Shown: positions 50,864-59,933, counted from the first letter of the stretch. The stretch is DNA of 64,000 nucleotides from JADJEK01 sp052034255 (GCA_052034255.1 JBPOIU010000007.1:103241-167240); one strand, 5' to 3'. Notes: generated by a model from the letters alone, not told the origin. Program-made: numbers and translations.

Positions 50864-51927
50864 AGCGCTTCGGTCATCGCAGCGAGCAGTCGCGTGACGT
50901 CCTCGACCGTGTGTTCGCCGAAGTGGCCGATGCGGAACGTCGTGTTCTTCAGCTTGCCGTAGCCGTCGCCGAGGATGAAGCCGCGCGCGTCGAGCTTCTT
51001 CGCGAACTCGTCGACATCGAGTTTTCCCGCGTTCGCGATGCAGGTCACCGACGGCGACAGGTAGTTGGGATCCGAGAAGATCGCGAGGTGTTCGCGCGCC
51101 CAATCCTGCGTCAACTTCGCCATGCGCCGGTGACGGTCGGCGCGCGTCTCCATCGTCTCGCCGTGGATGCGCTGCAGCGCGGCTTCCAGCGCGAAGATGT
51201 GCGCGGTGGTCGGCGTCGACGGGGTCTCGTCGTTGTCGCTGTTCTTCTTGAACTGCAGGTAGTCCATGTAATACCCGCGCTGCTCCTTCGACGCGGCGCG
51301 CTTCAGCGCGCGCTCGGAGCACGTGAACACGCCGAGTCCCGGCGGCATCGCCATCGCCTTCTGCGTTCCTGCGAGGCAAACGTCGACACCGAGGCCGTCG
51401 ACGTCGATCGGCACCGCGGCCAGCGCGGACACGGCGTCGACGCACAGCATGACGTCGTCGAACTCACGGACGACCTTGGCGATGTCGGCGAGCGGATTGA
51501 GCACGCCGGTGGACGTCTCGCACCAAACGAGCGTGACGGTGTCGTACGCGCCGGTCTTCAGCGCCTTGCGGACGTCGTCGGGATCGTGCGCCTTGCCCCA
51601 CGGCACGATCTGACGATCGAGCGCGATGCCGTTTGGCTTCGCGGTGTCGGCCCACTTCTGCGACCACGCTCCGCATTCGAGCGCGAGCAGCTTGGTCTTC
51701 ACCAGGTTCGTCAGCGCGCCTTCCATGACGCAGGTCGCCGAACTGGTCGACAGGAACACGTCGCCCTTGGTGCCGAAGAGTTTGCGCAGCCCCGGCTTCA
51801 CGCGCTTCACGAGGTCGCGCATCTCCTGCGTGCGGTGGCCGATCTGGTAGTGCGTCATCGCCGTCAGGACGTCCGGATGGACTTCGGTCGGTCCGGGGAT
51901 GAACATCTTCTTCGGCGAGCGGATCAT
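50860..51927 (-). CDS. Class V aminotransferase, probably phosphoserine aminotransferase
   Basis: A 355-residue PLP enzyme of the serine-pyruvate/phosphoserine aminotransferase family: KKMFIPGPTEVHPDVLTAMT at the start, STSSATCVMEGAL, CETSTGVLNPL, VDAVSALAAVPIDVD and the PLP lysine in VCLAGTQKAMAMPPG. ATG 51927 has AAGGAG upstream at 8 nt and overlaps serA by 4 nt. Coupling to serA makes 3-phosphohydroxypyruvate transamination the most likely role (SerC activity by a class V type distinct from E. coli SerC). Confidence 0.85.
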   Translation of the reverse strand: MIRSPKKMFIPGPTEVHPDVLTAMTHYQIGHRTQEMRDLVKRVKPGLRKLFGTKGDVFLSTSSATCVMEGALTNLVKTKLLALECGAWSQKWADTAKPNGIALDRQIVPWGKAHDPDDVRKALKTGAYDTVTLVWCETSTGVLNPLADIAKVVREFDDVMLCVDAVSALAAVPIDVDGLGVDVCLAGTQKAMAMPPGLGVFTCSERALKRAASKEQRGYYMDYLQFKKNSDNDETPSTPTTAHIFALEAALQRIHGETMETRADRHRRMAKLTQDWAREHLAIFSDPNYLSPSVTCIANAGKLDVDEFAKKLDARGFILGDGYGKLKNTTFRIGHFGEHTVEDVTRLLAAMTEAL

Positions 51928-53549
51928 GGGGCGGCTCCTTCGGACAGCGAGATCAGGGTCGCGGAGCGCACATCTTGCAGTGTCGAGCACTGCGCCAACA
52001 GCTCCGGTGTCGGACGCGGCTCGACATTCAACACGATCAGCGCGTCTCCGTTCACGTCCTTCGGCGGAGTCAAATGCATGGCGCGGATGTTCACGCCGGC
52101 CGTCCCGAGCAGTCCGCCGAGCCGTCCGACCACGCCCGGCCGGTCGGCATTGCGGATCAACAGGAGTTCGCCGGCGGGGATGACGTCGAGCTTGTGCTCG
52201 TCGATCCGCACCAGGCGCAGTTGCCGGTGGCCGAACAACGTACCCGCGACCGTCGTCGTGCCTCGCGCGCCCGACGACAGCGTCACGGTGATCATCGAGG
52301 CGAAGTCACGGACCCGCTCGAGCCTCGATTCGCGCACCGTCAACCCACGTTCGGCGGCCAGCGTCGGGGCGTTGATCCAATTGACCGGGCCCTCGGCGCA
52401 CGTCGACAACACGGCGGCGACGATCGCGCGCGTCATCGGCGAGGTCTCGGCCGCGGACAGATGACCCTGGTAACCGATCTCGAGGACCTCTTGCGGACCG
52501 CGGCCCAATGCGGCGACGACTTGGCCGAGGCGCGTCGACAGCTCGATCCACGGCGCGAGCTCGCGCAGCGTCTCGGGCCGAATGCGCGGCAGGTTGACCG
52601 CGTTCGCGATCACGTGGTCGGTCAAGTATGCGAGGACCTGTTGGCAGATCTCGAGGGATGCGCGCTCCTGAGCTTCCGTCGTCGACGCTCCGAGGTGCGG
52701 CGTCACGACGACGCCCGGGCATTGCAGCAGCGGATTGTCGCGCGCCGGCGGTTCGGTTTCGAAGACGTCGATCGCCGCGCCCGCGACGTGGCCACGCGTG
52801 ATCGCGGCGGCGAGAGCGGCTTCGTCCACGATGCCACCGCGCGCGCAGTTCACGATGCGCACGCCCTTCTTCATCGACGCCAGCAGATCGGCATCGACCA
52901 GGTTCGCCGTCGCGTCGGTCTTCGGCACGTGGATCGTGACGATGTCGGCGCGCGCGCAGAGTTCGGACAGCGTGACGACGGAAATGCGTTCGTCGGCGAG
53001 CGCGTCCTTCGCCAAGTACGGATCGAACACGATCACGTCGAGCCCAAGTGCTTTGGCCTTGCGCGCGACGCGCCGGCCGATGTTGCCGCCGCCGAGCACG
53101 CCGAGCGTCTTACCGGCCAATTCGGTTCCGACGAACTTCGCTCGGTCCCATTTGCCGGCGCGCAACGACGCGTCCGCCGCGGGGATCGAACGGGCGAGCG
53201 CGAACAGCAGCGCCAACGCGTGTTCCGCGGTCGTGTTCGCGTTGGCGTCCGGCGAGTTCATCACGAGGACGCCATGCCGCGTGGCCGCGTCGACGTCGAT
53301 GTTGTCGACGCCGATGCCCGCACGCCCGATGACTTCGAGTCGCGTCGCGCCGGCGAGGACGCGCTCGGTGATCTTCACCGCGCTGCGGACCAGGATCGCG
53401 TGCGCGTCGCGCGCGGCTTCGGCGAGCGCGGCCTCGTCGAGACCGGGGCGCACGTCGAGATGGATTCCCGCGTGACGCTTCAACAGTTGGAGACCCTCGG
53501 GGGACAATTTGTCCGCCACGAGTACGGTCCAGGGGCCAGCTTCGTTCAT
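51924..53549 (-). CDS. serA: D-3-phosphoglycerate dehydrogenase SerA
   Basis: A 541-residue enzyme, the long form. NAD-binding and catalytic blocks: VIGRAGIGVDNIDVDAAT, ELAGKTLGVLGGGNIGRRVA, VNCARGGIVDEAAL, FETEPPARDNPL and TPHLGASTTEAQERASLE. An allosteric substrate-binding domain follows (residues about 320-460), then a C-terminal ACT domain (LLLIRNADRPGVVGRLGGLL). It performs the first step of serine synthesis. It overlaps both neighbours by 4 nt, being transcribed after the sugar transferase and before the aminotransferase. Confidence 0.96.
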   Translation of the reverse strand: MNEAGPWTVLVADKLSPEGLQLLKRHAGIHLDVRPGLDEAALAEAARDAHAILVRSAVKITERVLAGATRLEVIGRAGIGVDNIDVDAATRHGVLVMNSPDANANTTAEHALALLFALARSIPAADASLRAGKWDRAKFVGTELAGKTLGVLGGGNIGRRVARKAKALGLDVIVFDPYLAKDALADERISVVTLSELCARADIVTIHVPKTDATANLVDADLLASMKKGVRIVNCARGGIVDEAALAAAITRGHVAGAAIDVFETEPPARDNPLLQCPGVVVTPHLGASTTEAQERASLEICQQVLAYLTDHVIANAVNLPRIRPETLRELAPWIELSTRLGQVVAALGRGPQEVLEIGYQGHLSAAETSPMTRAIVAAVLSTCAEGPVNWINAPTLAAERGLTVRESRLERVRDFASMITVTLSSGARGTTTVAGTLFGHRQLRLVRIDEHKLDVIPAGELLLIRNADRPGVVGRLGGLLGTAGVNIRAMHLTPPKDVNGDALIVLNVEPRPTPELLAQCSTLQDVRSATLISLSEGAAP

Positions 53550-54946
53550 CGTGCGCCGAATCCAAGCAGGACGACCCGGATCGTCCGGAACAGCACCAGG
53601 ACGTCCAGGAAGATGGACATGTTCTTGATGTAGTAGAGGTCGTATTGGAGCTTTTGCAGCGCGTCTTCTTTCGAGGCGCCGTAGCGATAGTTGATCTGCG
53701 CCCAGCCCGTCACGCCGGGCTTCACGACCAGGCGCTCGGTGTAGAAGGGGATCTCGCGCTTCAGTTCCTCGACGAAGAACGGGCGCTCGGGTCGGGGACC
53801 GACGAACGACATCTCGTTGCGCAGTACGTTCAGCAGTTGCGGGATCTCGTCGAGGCGGATCTTGCGGATCACGCGCCCGACGCGGGTCACGCGTGCGTCG
53901 TCCGAAGCGGCCCAGACCGGACCGGTGTCCTTCTCCGCATCGGTGCGCATCGAGCGGAACTTGTAGAGCGTGAAGATGCGCCCGTCCTTGCCGACGCGCG
54001 CTTGCGAGAACAGCACGGGACCGCGCGAATCGAGCTTCACCGCCAACGCCGTCAGCAGCGCGATCGGCGCCGCGACCACCATGCCGACCAACGCCAGGAC
54101 GACGTCGAGTCCACGCTTGAAGATGTAGGTGAACTTCGAGCGATTGAAGCCCTCGGAGAAGATCAGGTAGCTCGGGCGCAAGCGGTCGACGGCGATCTTG
54201 CCGGTGACGCGCTCGTACATCAGCTCGCCTTCCTCGACCTTCACGCCTTGCAGCTTGCAGTTCAACAGCTCCAGCACCGGTAGGTTGCCGCGGCGCTCGG
54301 GCAAGCAGACGACGACGCGGTGGATCTCGTGCGCTCGGACCGTCTCGACGATGCGCCCGTAGCCGCACAGCACGGTCTTGCCGTCCTTCGTTCCGGACGG
54401 CCCGTTCCATTCGGGGAGTACGTACCCGACGATCTCGTACGTCGGATCGCGGCGTTCTTGCAGTTCCCGTTCGATCACCGCGGCGATCGGCGCGTCACCG
54501 ACCATCAGCACGCGATCCGCGATCGGAATGCGGAACAACGTCCAATCGAAGATGCGGCGGAAACCGTAGGCCGCCACGTGCGCGACGACGATCGCGACGA
54601 CCGCGGGGATCGTGCCGATCTTGTACGAGCCGAGCCGAGGCCCCGCGCCTTGTGGCGCCAGCACGTAGCGGTCGATGCCGTCGAGCGCGAAATACAGCAG
54701 TGCGGTCAGGATCAGCGTGTACGAGCTCGATTCGAGCAAGCGGATCGACGACTGGTGTTTGCTGCGGATGATGCGCCAGCGGTAGAGATCGTTGAACAGG
54801 AACACGAGCTGGCAGGTCACGACCAGGATCAGCGTCCTGATCAGAGCGGCGCCGAGATCGAAGTCTTCGCGGGCCAGCGCGCCGGTCAGGATCTCGAGGA
54901 TCTGTCGCAGATGGGACAACGCCAGGACCACCACGCCGAGCAGCAA
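53546..54946 (-). CDS. Polyprenyl-phosphate sugar-1-phosphate transferase (exopolysaccharide initiation)
   Basis: A 466-residue membrane protein of the WbaP/CpsE type. Four or so N-terminal membrane helices are followed by a CoA-binding-like domain (RVLMVGDAPIAAVIERELQE) and the C-terminal bacterial sugar transferase domain: FKRGLDVVLALVGMVVAAPI, GRIFTLYKFRSMRTDAEKDT, RKIRLDEIPQLLNVLRNEMS and KPGVTGWAQINYRYG. It starts polysaccharide assembly on undecaprenyl phosphate. TTG 54946 is the only usual start codon in frame, and the reading frame continues upstream without one, so the N-terminus is uncertain. It overlaps serA by 4 nt. Confidence 0.88.
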   Translation of the reverse strand: MLLGVVVLALSHLRQILEILTGALAREDFDLGAALIRTLILVVTCQLVFLFNDLYRWRIIRSKHQSSIRLLESSSYTLILTALLYFALDGIDRYVLAPQGAGPRLGSYKIGTIPAVVAIVVAHVAAYGFRRIFDWTLFRIPIADRVLMVGDAPIAAVIERELQERRDPTYEIVGYVLPEWNGPSGTKDGKTVLCGYGRIVETVRAHEIHRVVVCLPERRGNLPVLELLNCKLQGVKVEEGELMYERVTGKIAVDRLRPSYLIFSEGFNRSKFTYIFKRGLDVVLALVGMVVAAPIALLTALAVKLDSRGPVLFSQARVGKDGRIFTLYKFRSMRTDAEKDTGPVWAASDDARVTRVGRVIRKIRLDEIPQLLNVLRNEMSFVGPRPERPFFVEELKREIPFYTERLVVKPGVTGWAQINYRYGASKEDALQKLQYDLYYIKNMSIFLDVLVLFRTIRVVLLGFGAR

Positions 54947-55131
54947 GGTCTCGGCGAGGAGGACGGCGAAGTTGCGCAGCGCAGACGGACCGCGAATGGA
55001 ATCACTCTCCGGGAAGCGAACACGACGAAACGGCGCTCACGGCGACGGCGCGTCCGCCGTCCTTGCCGCAGTACCGCAGTTCAGGATCGGCACTCGTGCG
55101 GACCGAACCTTTGCGCGGCGACGGCGGCTGC

Positions 55132-55503
55132 TCAAGAATCCTCGTCGATCCAGTCCAAACTGCTGATGTCGCCACGATCGTCGAGCACGATCGCGACCAC
55201 ACCGAGGCGCCAGTCGGCATCGGGCGCACCGACGCGCTCGAGGTAACGCAGCGCGGCGCGGGCGAGTCGGTCGCGCTTCGTAGGGCCGACCGCTTCCCAC
55301 GGCTCGCCGTGGCGAGCCGACGAGCGGGTCTTGACCTCGACGAAGGCGAAGCCGACGCGATCGCGCACGACGAGGTCGATCTCGCAGCGGCCGACGCGCG
55401 CGTTGCGCTCGACCAGCGCGAAGCCGAGGGCCTCGAGGTGGAGCAGCGCGAGGTCTTCACCGCGGCGGCCGATGTCGTGCGCAACGGGCTCGTCGTCCCG
55501 CAT
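55132..55503 (-). CDS. yraN: YraN-family (UPF0102) endonuclease-like protein
   Basis: A 123-residue protein with the restriction-endonuclease-like core of the UPF0102 family: GRRGEDLALLHLEALGFALV, GRCEIDLVVRD (E and D of the site) and FAFVEVKTRSSARHGEP (the ExK motif). Cellular role is uncertain; a nuclease role in DNA processing is proposed for the family. It lies 7 nt behind yajC and 185 nt ahead of the sugar transferase. Confidence 0.9.
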   Translation of the reverse strand: MRDDEPVAHDIGRRGEDLALLHLEALGFALVERNARVGRCEIDLVVRDRVGFAFVEVKTRSSARHGEPWEAVGPTKRDRLARAALRYLERVGAPDADWRLGVVAIVLDDRGDISSLDWIDEDS

Positions 55504-55510
55504 GCGAGTC

Positions 55511-55858
55511 TCACTTCGTGGACGGCTCCGCCGCGGGTTCGGCGGCGGCGGTCGGAACCGGGCCGGCGATCGCGCTGCGCAGGAAGCGGATGCGGACGTT
55601 GTTCGAATCGTCCACCTTCAGAGTGACCTCGTTGTCGTCGATGGCGACGATCGTCCCGATCATGCCGCCGCTGGTCATGACCTTGTCGTTCTTCTTCAGC
55701 CCGCCGAGCATCTCGCGCCGGCGCTTCTGCTCCTTCATCTGCGGGCGGATCATCATGAAGTAGAAGATCGCGGCGAACCCGAGCAGCAACGGCCACGGGA
55801 AGCCGGGCGTGGCCGCGTCTTTCGCGGCGTCTTGGACCAACAGAGCGATCGAGAACAT
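55511..55858 (-). CDS. yajC: Preprotein translocase accessory subunit YajC
   Basis: A 115-residue protein: one membrane helix PWPLLLGFAAIFYFMMIRPQ, followed by the signature KEQKRRREMLGGLKKNDKVM and TSGGMIGTIVAIDDNEVTLK, and a disordered tail. YajC associates with SecDF in the inner membrane. ATG 55858 has GGAG at about 6 nt. The start codon further upstream at 55891 is less likely. Confidence 0.93.
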   Translation of the reverse strand: MFSIALLVQDAAKDAATPGFPWPLLLGFAAIFYFMMIRPQMKEQKRRREMLGGLKKNDKVMTSGGMIGTIVAIDDNEVTLKVDDSNNVRIRFLRSAIAGPVPTAAAEPAAEPSTK

Positions 55859-56056
55859 GCGGACTCCACGGGCGAGGGGACTCACACACACGCGTTGCGG
55901 CGTGCTGTACCGAAGTCGGGCAGTCTAGCAGTCCGCGGCAGGGAACCGTCCAGCGCTGGTGGCGCCCGCGTGCTGCCACCCGGACGAGTCGCGCCGCCAA
56001 ACGTCGACGTCGACCTGCGCAAGCCGCGTACGGCACGGACTTTCTCGACGGGCTGG

Positions 56057-56062
56057 TAGGAT
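56057..56062 (+). promoter_or_regulatory. Extended -10 element directly before mnmA
   Basis: TGGTAGGAT, an extended -10 (TGn plus TAGGAT at 56057-56062) without a recognisable -35. Transcription would start at about 56069-56071, the mnmA start codon, suggesting a leaderless message; no ribosome-binding site precedes the ATG. Confidence 0.35.
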
Positions 56063-56070
56063 CCGCACCC

Positions 56071-57195
56071 ATGTCCGAGCCACCCACGAATCCACCTGCG
56101 CATCCGGGCCGCATCGCCGTGGCGATGAGCGGTGGCGTGGACTCGGCGGTCGCCGCGCTGCTGCTCCGTCGCGCCGGCGCCGACGTGGTCGGCTTCTTCC
56201 TGCGCAACGGTGTGGTCGCGAAGGGACCAGGGTCCTCGCGGTCGTGCTGCTCGGTGTCGGACGCGGCCGATGCGCGACTGGTCGCGGACCAGCTCGGCAT
56301 CCCGTTCTACGCCGTCGACGTCGCGCGGCCGTTCCAGCGCATCATCGATGGGTTCGTCGACGCGTATCGCAACGGCACCACGCCGAATCCGTGCGTGGCG
56401 TGCAACGTCGACGTGAAGTTCGGCCACTTGCTCGAACTCGCGCGCAGCATCGGCGCCGACACCGTGGCGACCGGACACTACGCGCGCAGCGACCACCGGG
56501 GCGGGCGCTGGCGTCTGCTGCGCGCCCGCGACACGTCGAAGGACCAGTCGTACGTGCTGGCGACGTTGCGCCAGGAGCAACTCGCCGCCGCGCGTTTCCC
56601 GCTCGGGGACCTGACGAAGGCGGAGGTCCGCGCGCTGGCGCGTGAGGCCGGCTTGCCGGTCGCCGACAAGTTGGAGAGCCAGGAGATCTGCTTCGTCCCG
56701 TCCGGCGACTACCGTGAGTTCCTGCGCGAGCGCGCGCCGGAGGCGTTCGCCGCCGGCGATCTCGTCGATACCGCGGGCGCAATCGTCGGCACGCACGACG
56801 GCGTCGTCGGCTTCACGGTCGGTCAGCGCAAGGGACTGCGTGCCGCGTTCGGCGAGCCCCGCCACGTCGTCGACATCGATCCGAGCACGCGCCGCGTGAC
56901 GATCGGCACGCGCGAGCAGGCGAGTGCGGCCACGTTCGACGTCCCGGGGGTGCAGTGGGTGGGCATCGCCGAACCCGTCGTGGGCTCCACGCTGCGCGCC
57001 GACGTGCGGATCCGGCATCGACATACGGCAGCCCCCGCGAGCGTGACGGTCGTCGCGCCCGGTCGGCTGCGCATTGCGTTCGACGAGCCGGAGTTCGCGA
57101 TCACGCCCGGTCAGTTGGCGGTCGCGTACGACGGAGATGCGGTCATGGCAGCTGGACTCATCGAGTCCACGCGTTCCGAGGAGGGAACCCGATGA
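56071..57195 (+). CDS. mnmA: tRNA-specific 2-thiouridylase MnmA
   Basis: A 374-residue enzyme placing sulfur at C2 of the wobble uridine of tRNA Lys, Glu and Gln. Motifs: the PP-loop VAMSGGVDSAVAALLLRRAG, NPCVACNVDVKFGHLL (first catalytic Cys), TVATGHYAR, DQSYVLATL, ESQEICFVP (second Cys) and VGFTVGQRKGL. Length is normal. The stop overlaps the next gene by 4 nt (ATGA). Confidence 0.96.
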   Translation: MSEPPTNPPAHPGRIAVAMSGGVDSAVAALLLRRAGADVVGFFLRNGVVAKGPGSSRSCCSVSDAADARLVADQLGIPFYAVDVARPFQRIIDGFVDAYRNGTTPNPCVACNVDVKFGHLLELARSIGADTVATGHYARSDHRGGRWRLLRARDTSKDQSYVLATLRQEQLAAARFPLGDLTKAEVRALAREAGLPVADKLESQEICFVPSGDYREFLRERAPEAFAAGDLVDTAGAIVGTHDGVVGFTVGQRKGLRAAFGEPRHVVDIDPSTRRVTIGTREQASAATFDVPGVQWVGIAEPVVGSTLRADVRIRHRHTAAPASVTVVAPGRLRIAFDEPEFAITPGQLAVAYDGDAVMAAGLIESTRSEEGTR

Positions 57196-57779
57196 ATCTG
57201 CGCTTGGTCACGAGTGTGTGCTGGCTCGCGGTGGTCGCGAGTGGCTGTTCGCTGAGCACGCCGGCCGCCGATCCGAATGCGTTGTCGTCGAAGCAGTCGG
57301 CCGACATCGATCGCTTGATCCGGCAGGTGCCGTTCAAGACCGGCGGCGAGCGCATGAATACGCTGCGCGAGCTGTCCGCGTACGGACCGTACGCGATCGA
57401 GCCGGTGTCGAAGCAGATGCTCGCGTCGGAGGACGACTCCGTGCGCGCGAACGGCGTCTACGTGCTCGGCCTGATCTTCGAGCAAGACCGCGATGCGCGC
57501 GCGCTCGACTTGATCCGCGGCTCGGTCAAGGACAACGATCTCCGGGTGCGGCTCGAAGCCGCGCGGGTGTTGCTCGAAGGTGGCGATCGCACCGGCGTTC
57601 CGGATCTGATCGCCGCGCTGGACGATCGAAGCAAGCTGGTGCGCAACCTCGCGTTCGAGACCCTGAAGAAGTCGACGAGGCAGAGTTTCGGCTACGACCC
57701 CGACGGCACCGACGAAGCGCGGGCGGCGGCGATCGATCGATACCGCGAGCATTTCGCTCGCATCGACGAGCGAGGCTGA
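57192..57779 (+). CDS. Small HEAT-repeat lipoprotein
   Basis: A 195-residue protein with a clear lipoprotein signal (TSVCWLAVVASGCSLS, lipidated Cys near residue 18). HEAT-like helical pairs follow: ERMNTLRELSAYGPYAIEPV, EDDSVRANGVYVLGLIFEQD, NDLRVRLEAARVLLEGGDRT and VRNLAFETLKKSTRQSFGYD. It is a scaffold of unknown partner. It is translationally coupled to mnmA and lies 4 nt before the next gene. Confidence 0.78.
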   Translation: MNLRLVTSVCWLAVVASGCSLSTPAADPNALSSKQSADIDRLIRQVPFKTGGERMNTLRELSAYGPYAIEPVSKQMLASEDDSVRANGVYVLGLIFEQDRDARALDLIRGSVKDNDLRVRLEAARVLLEGGDRTGVPDLIAALDDRSKLVRNLAFETLKKSTRQSFGYDPDGTDEARAAAIDRYREHFARIDERG

Positions 57780-57783
57780 GCCC

Positions 57784-58149
57784 ATGGCCGAGCCCGGCAC
57801 CGAACGCGTCAAGTGGTGCCTCCACTGCGAGGCGATCCTGCCGTTCGATCAGGAGACCTGCTCGGTCTGCGGCGCGAGCGCCGCCGCGGGCGGCGCCGAC
57901 GAAGCCGTGCGGCCGTGTCTGACCTGTTCGGAGCTCATTCCCGAGGCCGACTTCTTCTGTCCGAAATGTGGCGACTTCGCGCTCGCGGTGCCCGCGCACG
58001 ACGGCGGCGCGCCTGCATGGTCGGCGTTGGAAGCCGGTGCGGTGACCACGCTGCAGCGAATCCTCGCGATCACGCTGTGCGCGGCGGGAGCCGTGTTGGT
58101 GATCGCGGTCGTCCGTGAATGGACGGACTGGCGCGCGCTGCTGCTGTGA
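57784..58149 (+). CDS. Small double zinc-ribbon membrane protein
   Basis: Not a named family. A 121-residue protein with four CxxC pairs (CLHC, CSVC, CLTC, CPKC) forming two probable zinc ribbons, then one membrane helix near the C-terminus (ILAITLCAAGAVLVIAVV). The ribbons would face the cytoplasm if the tail is periplasmic. It is the third gene of the mnmA operon. Confidence 0.65.
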   Translation: MAEPGTERVKWCLHCEAILPFDQETCSVCGASAAAGGADEAVRPCLTCSELIPEADFFCPKCGDFALAVPAHDGGAPAWSALEAGAVTTLQRILAITLCAAGAVLVIAVVREWTDWRALLL

Positions 58150-58186
58150 TCGACGCCGTGCCGTGGTCGGCTTCGCGTCCGACCGG

Positions 58187-58621
58187 TCAGGGGCGTTCTC
58201 GGTGCAGCGTTCGGATCGACGCGCGCAGACGTAGCCGCGAAAGGAAATCGTCGAACGCGCCCAGTTCGCGCACCGCGGCCAAGTCGGGATCTTGGACGAG
58301 GTGATCCTCGTCGTCGTAGCCGTACTCGAGCGCCAATTCGAGCATCCGCAATGCGGGCTCTGGCTTGTGCCACAGCGACAGTGAGCACGCGAGGTTGTAG
58401 AGCACGATCGGATCGCGTGGCGCGAGCGTCACGAGGCGCAGATCCACCGCTAGGCCTTCGCGGATCCTGCCGCTGCGCGAATAGAGCTCGCCGAGTCGCA
58501 CCAGGATGTCGACGTTCTCGCGCGCCTTCACGACCGCGGTCTCGAGGAGTTCGATTTCGCGAACGAGGCTCGTGCTTTCGACGGCCGCCAGGGCTTCCGT
58601 CGACGGAAAATCGCAAGCCAT
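58187..58621 (-). CDS. TPR protein of unknown function
   Basis: A 144-residue soluble protein with TPR helices: LETAVVKARENVDILVRLGE, LYSRSGRIREGLAVDLRLVT, and RDPIVLYNLACSLSLWHKPE followed by PALRMLELALEYGYDDEDHL. The last stretch resembles TPR proteins in which the final repeat reads LxxDPDLxxLR. ATG 58621 is backed by GGAGGGAG upstream. A promoter is predicted at 58700-58728. Confidence 0.75.
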   Translation of the reverse strand: MACDFPSTEALAAVESTSLVREIELLETAVVKARENVDILVRLGELYSRSGRIREGLAVDLRLVTLAPRDPIVLYNLACSLSLWHKPEPALRMLELALEYGYDDEDHLVQDPDLAAVRELGAFDDFLSRLRLRASIRTLHRERP

Positions 58622-58699
58622 CGCCGAGCTCCCTCCGATACCTGACCCCACCTGCGCGCCTATACTCGGCGCGCCCCAGGCCGGCAGGAGTCGCGAAGC

Positions 58700-58728
58700 G
58701 TTGTAGGTCAACGCTGTCGAAGCGTCAA
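58700..58728 (-). promoter_or_regulatory. Promoter of the small TPR gene
   Basis: On the minus strand, TTGACG (58728-58723) and TACAAC (58705-58700) are 17 bp apart. The leader to ATG 58621 is about 70 nt. Confidence 0.55.
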
Positions 58729-58765
58729 CGCCGCTGAACGTCGTGGCACATCGGTGGAGTCGAGG

Positions 58766-59830
58766 ATGAAGCTGTACTTCTGTGATCTCTGCAACGAGTC
58801 GATTCCGCTGCAGGACATCAAGGAGAATCGAGCCGCGACCATCCAGGGCAAGATCTTCTGCCGCAAGTGCAACCCGCTGAACGAGCTCGCCGCGACGGAG
58901 CCGCAAGCCGCGCCGGCCGCACCGGCGAAGAGCTCGGGCTGGGTGCCTGGCGCGGTGGTAGTGCTCGCCGCGATCGTCGTCGGCGGCGGCTACGCGCTGT
59001 ACGGGATCCTCGATCGCCATGGCCTGTTGAAGCCGCCGCGCGCCAGCGATGCTCGCGACGCGACGACCGATCACCTCGATCGCATCGACGCGTCGCTGCG
59101 TGATCTCGAGAACAAGCTCGTGGCGAGCGCCGGCGCCGCGGACACGACCAAGCTCGTGCGTGGCTTGTCGGACTCGATCGACAAGGTGGTCGGGGACGTG
59201 GCGCGCCTCGACGGCCAGCTGAATCGGCTGCAAGAGGCGCTCCATGGCAGTGGTGATCTGCGCGAACAGGTCGATCGGATGGCGCTGCGTCTCGACGAGT
59301 CGCAGCAGAAAGTGACGCAGTTCGCCAGCGCGCTCGGCCAGATTCAGGCCACGTTGACGGAGCTCCAGGAGCGTCCGCCCGTCATCGTCGCGACTCCGCC
59401 GACCGAGGGCGGTGAGGGCTCCGCGGCGCCGGATCCGAGCGCCGTCGCGCCCGATCCGGAACTCATGGCGATCCTCGATCGACTGTCGTCGAAGGCGCCG
59501 CTCGAGCGCTGGGAAGCCGTCGACCGCGTCCGCAAGCGCAAGGACAAGGCGCTGGTGCCGTACGTGCTGCCGCTGCTCGACGATCGCGACCCGCTCGTGC
59601 GCGCGCAGGCGATCTACACGATCGGCGTCCTCGGGGCGTCCGAGGCGGTGCCGAAGCTGATCAAGCTGCTGCGCGACGACGTCGACACGATTCGTGAAGA
59701 AGCGCTCGCGAGCCTGATCGCGATCACCGGACAAAACCTGCGCTTCGCAGTGGATGGGTCGAAGGACGAGCGCGAGAAGGGCATCCGCAAGTGGGAAGAC
59801 TGGCTCGCGAAGAACAAGGACAAGCTCTGA
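58766..59830 (+). CDS. Zinc-ribbon, membrane-spanning, coiled-coil and HEAT-repeat protein
   Basis: A 354-residue protein with an unusual order of parts. The zinc ribbon YFCDLCNESIP and FCRKC lies in residues 1-35, one membrane helix GAVVVLAAIVVGGGYALYGI near residue 60, and a coiled coil of about 110 residues (DHLDRIDASLRDLENKL and LREQVDRMALRLDESQQKV). The C-terminal HEAT repeats read PYVLPLLDDRDPLVRAQAIY and KLIKLLRDDVDTIREEALAS. It could transmit a signal or tether protein complexes across the membrane. Function unknown. ATG 58766 has GGAG 6 nt upstream. Confidence 0.72.
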   Translation: MKLYFCDLCNESIPLQDIKENRAATIQGKIFCRKCNPLNELAATEPQAAPAAPAKSSGWVPGAVVVLAAIVVGGGYALYGILDRHGLLKPPRASDARDATTDHLDRIDASLRDLENKLVASAGAADTTKLVRGLSDSIDKVVGDVARLDGQLNRLQEALHGSGDLREQVDRMALRLDESQQKVTQFASALGQIQATLTELQERPPVIVATPPTEGGEGSAAPDPSAVAPDPELMAILDRLSSKAPLERWEAVDRVRKRKDKALVPYVLPLLDDRDPLVRAQAIYTIGVLGASEAVPKLIKLLRDDVDTIREEALASLIAITGQNLRFAVDGSKDEREKGIRKWEDWLAKNKDKL

Positions 59831-59933
59831 TCGCGTCCGCAACCCGGCCTCCGCCGCGATCGACGGGCGCGTCGATGACCGCACGCGGCATGTGTGCACA
59901 AGCCGCCTGCGACCGCGACCGTCGCGAGACGCG

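Noticed and set aside
58661..58666. TATACT as a plus-strand -10 for the zinc-ribbon/HEAT gene
   Set aside because: No -35 lies at the right distance, and it is about 100 nt from the start codon; left unassigned.
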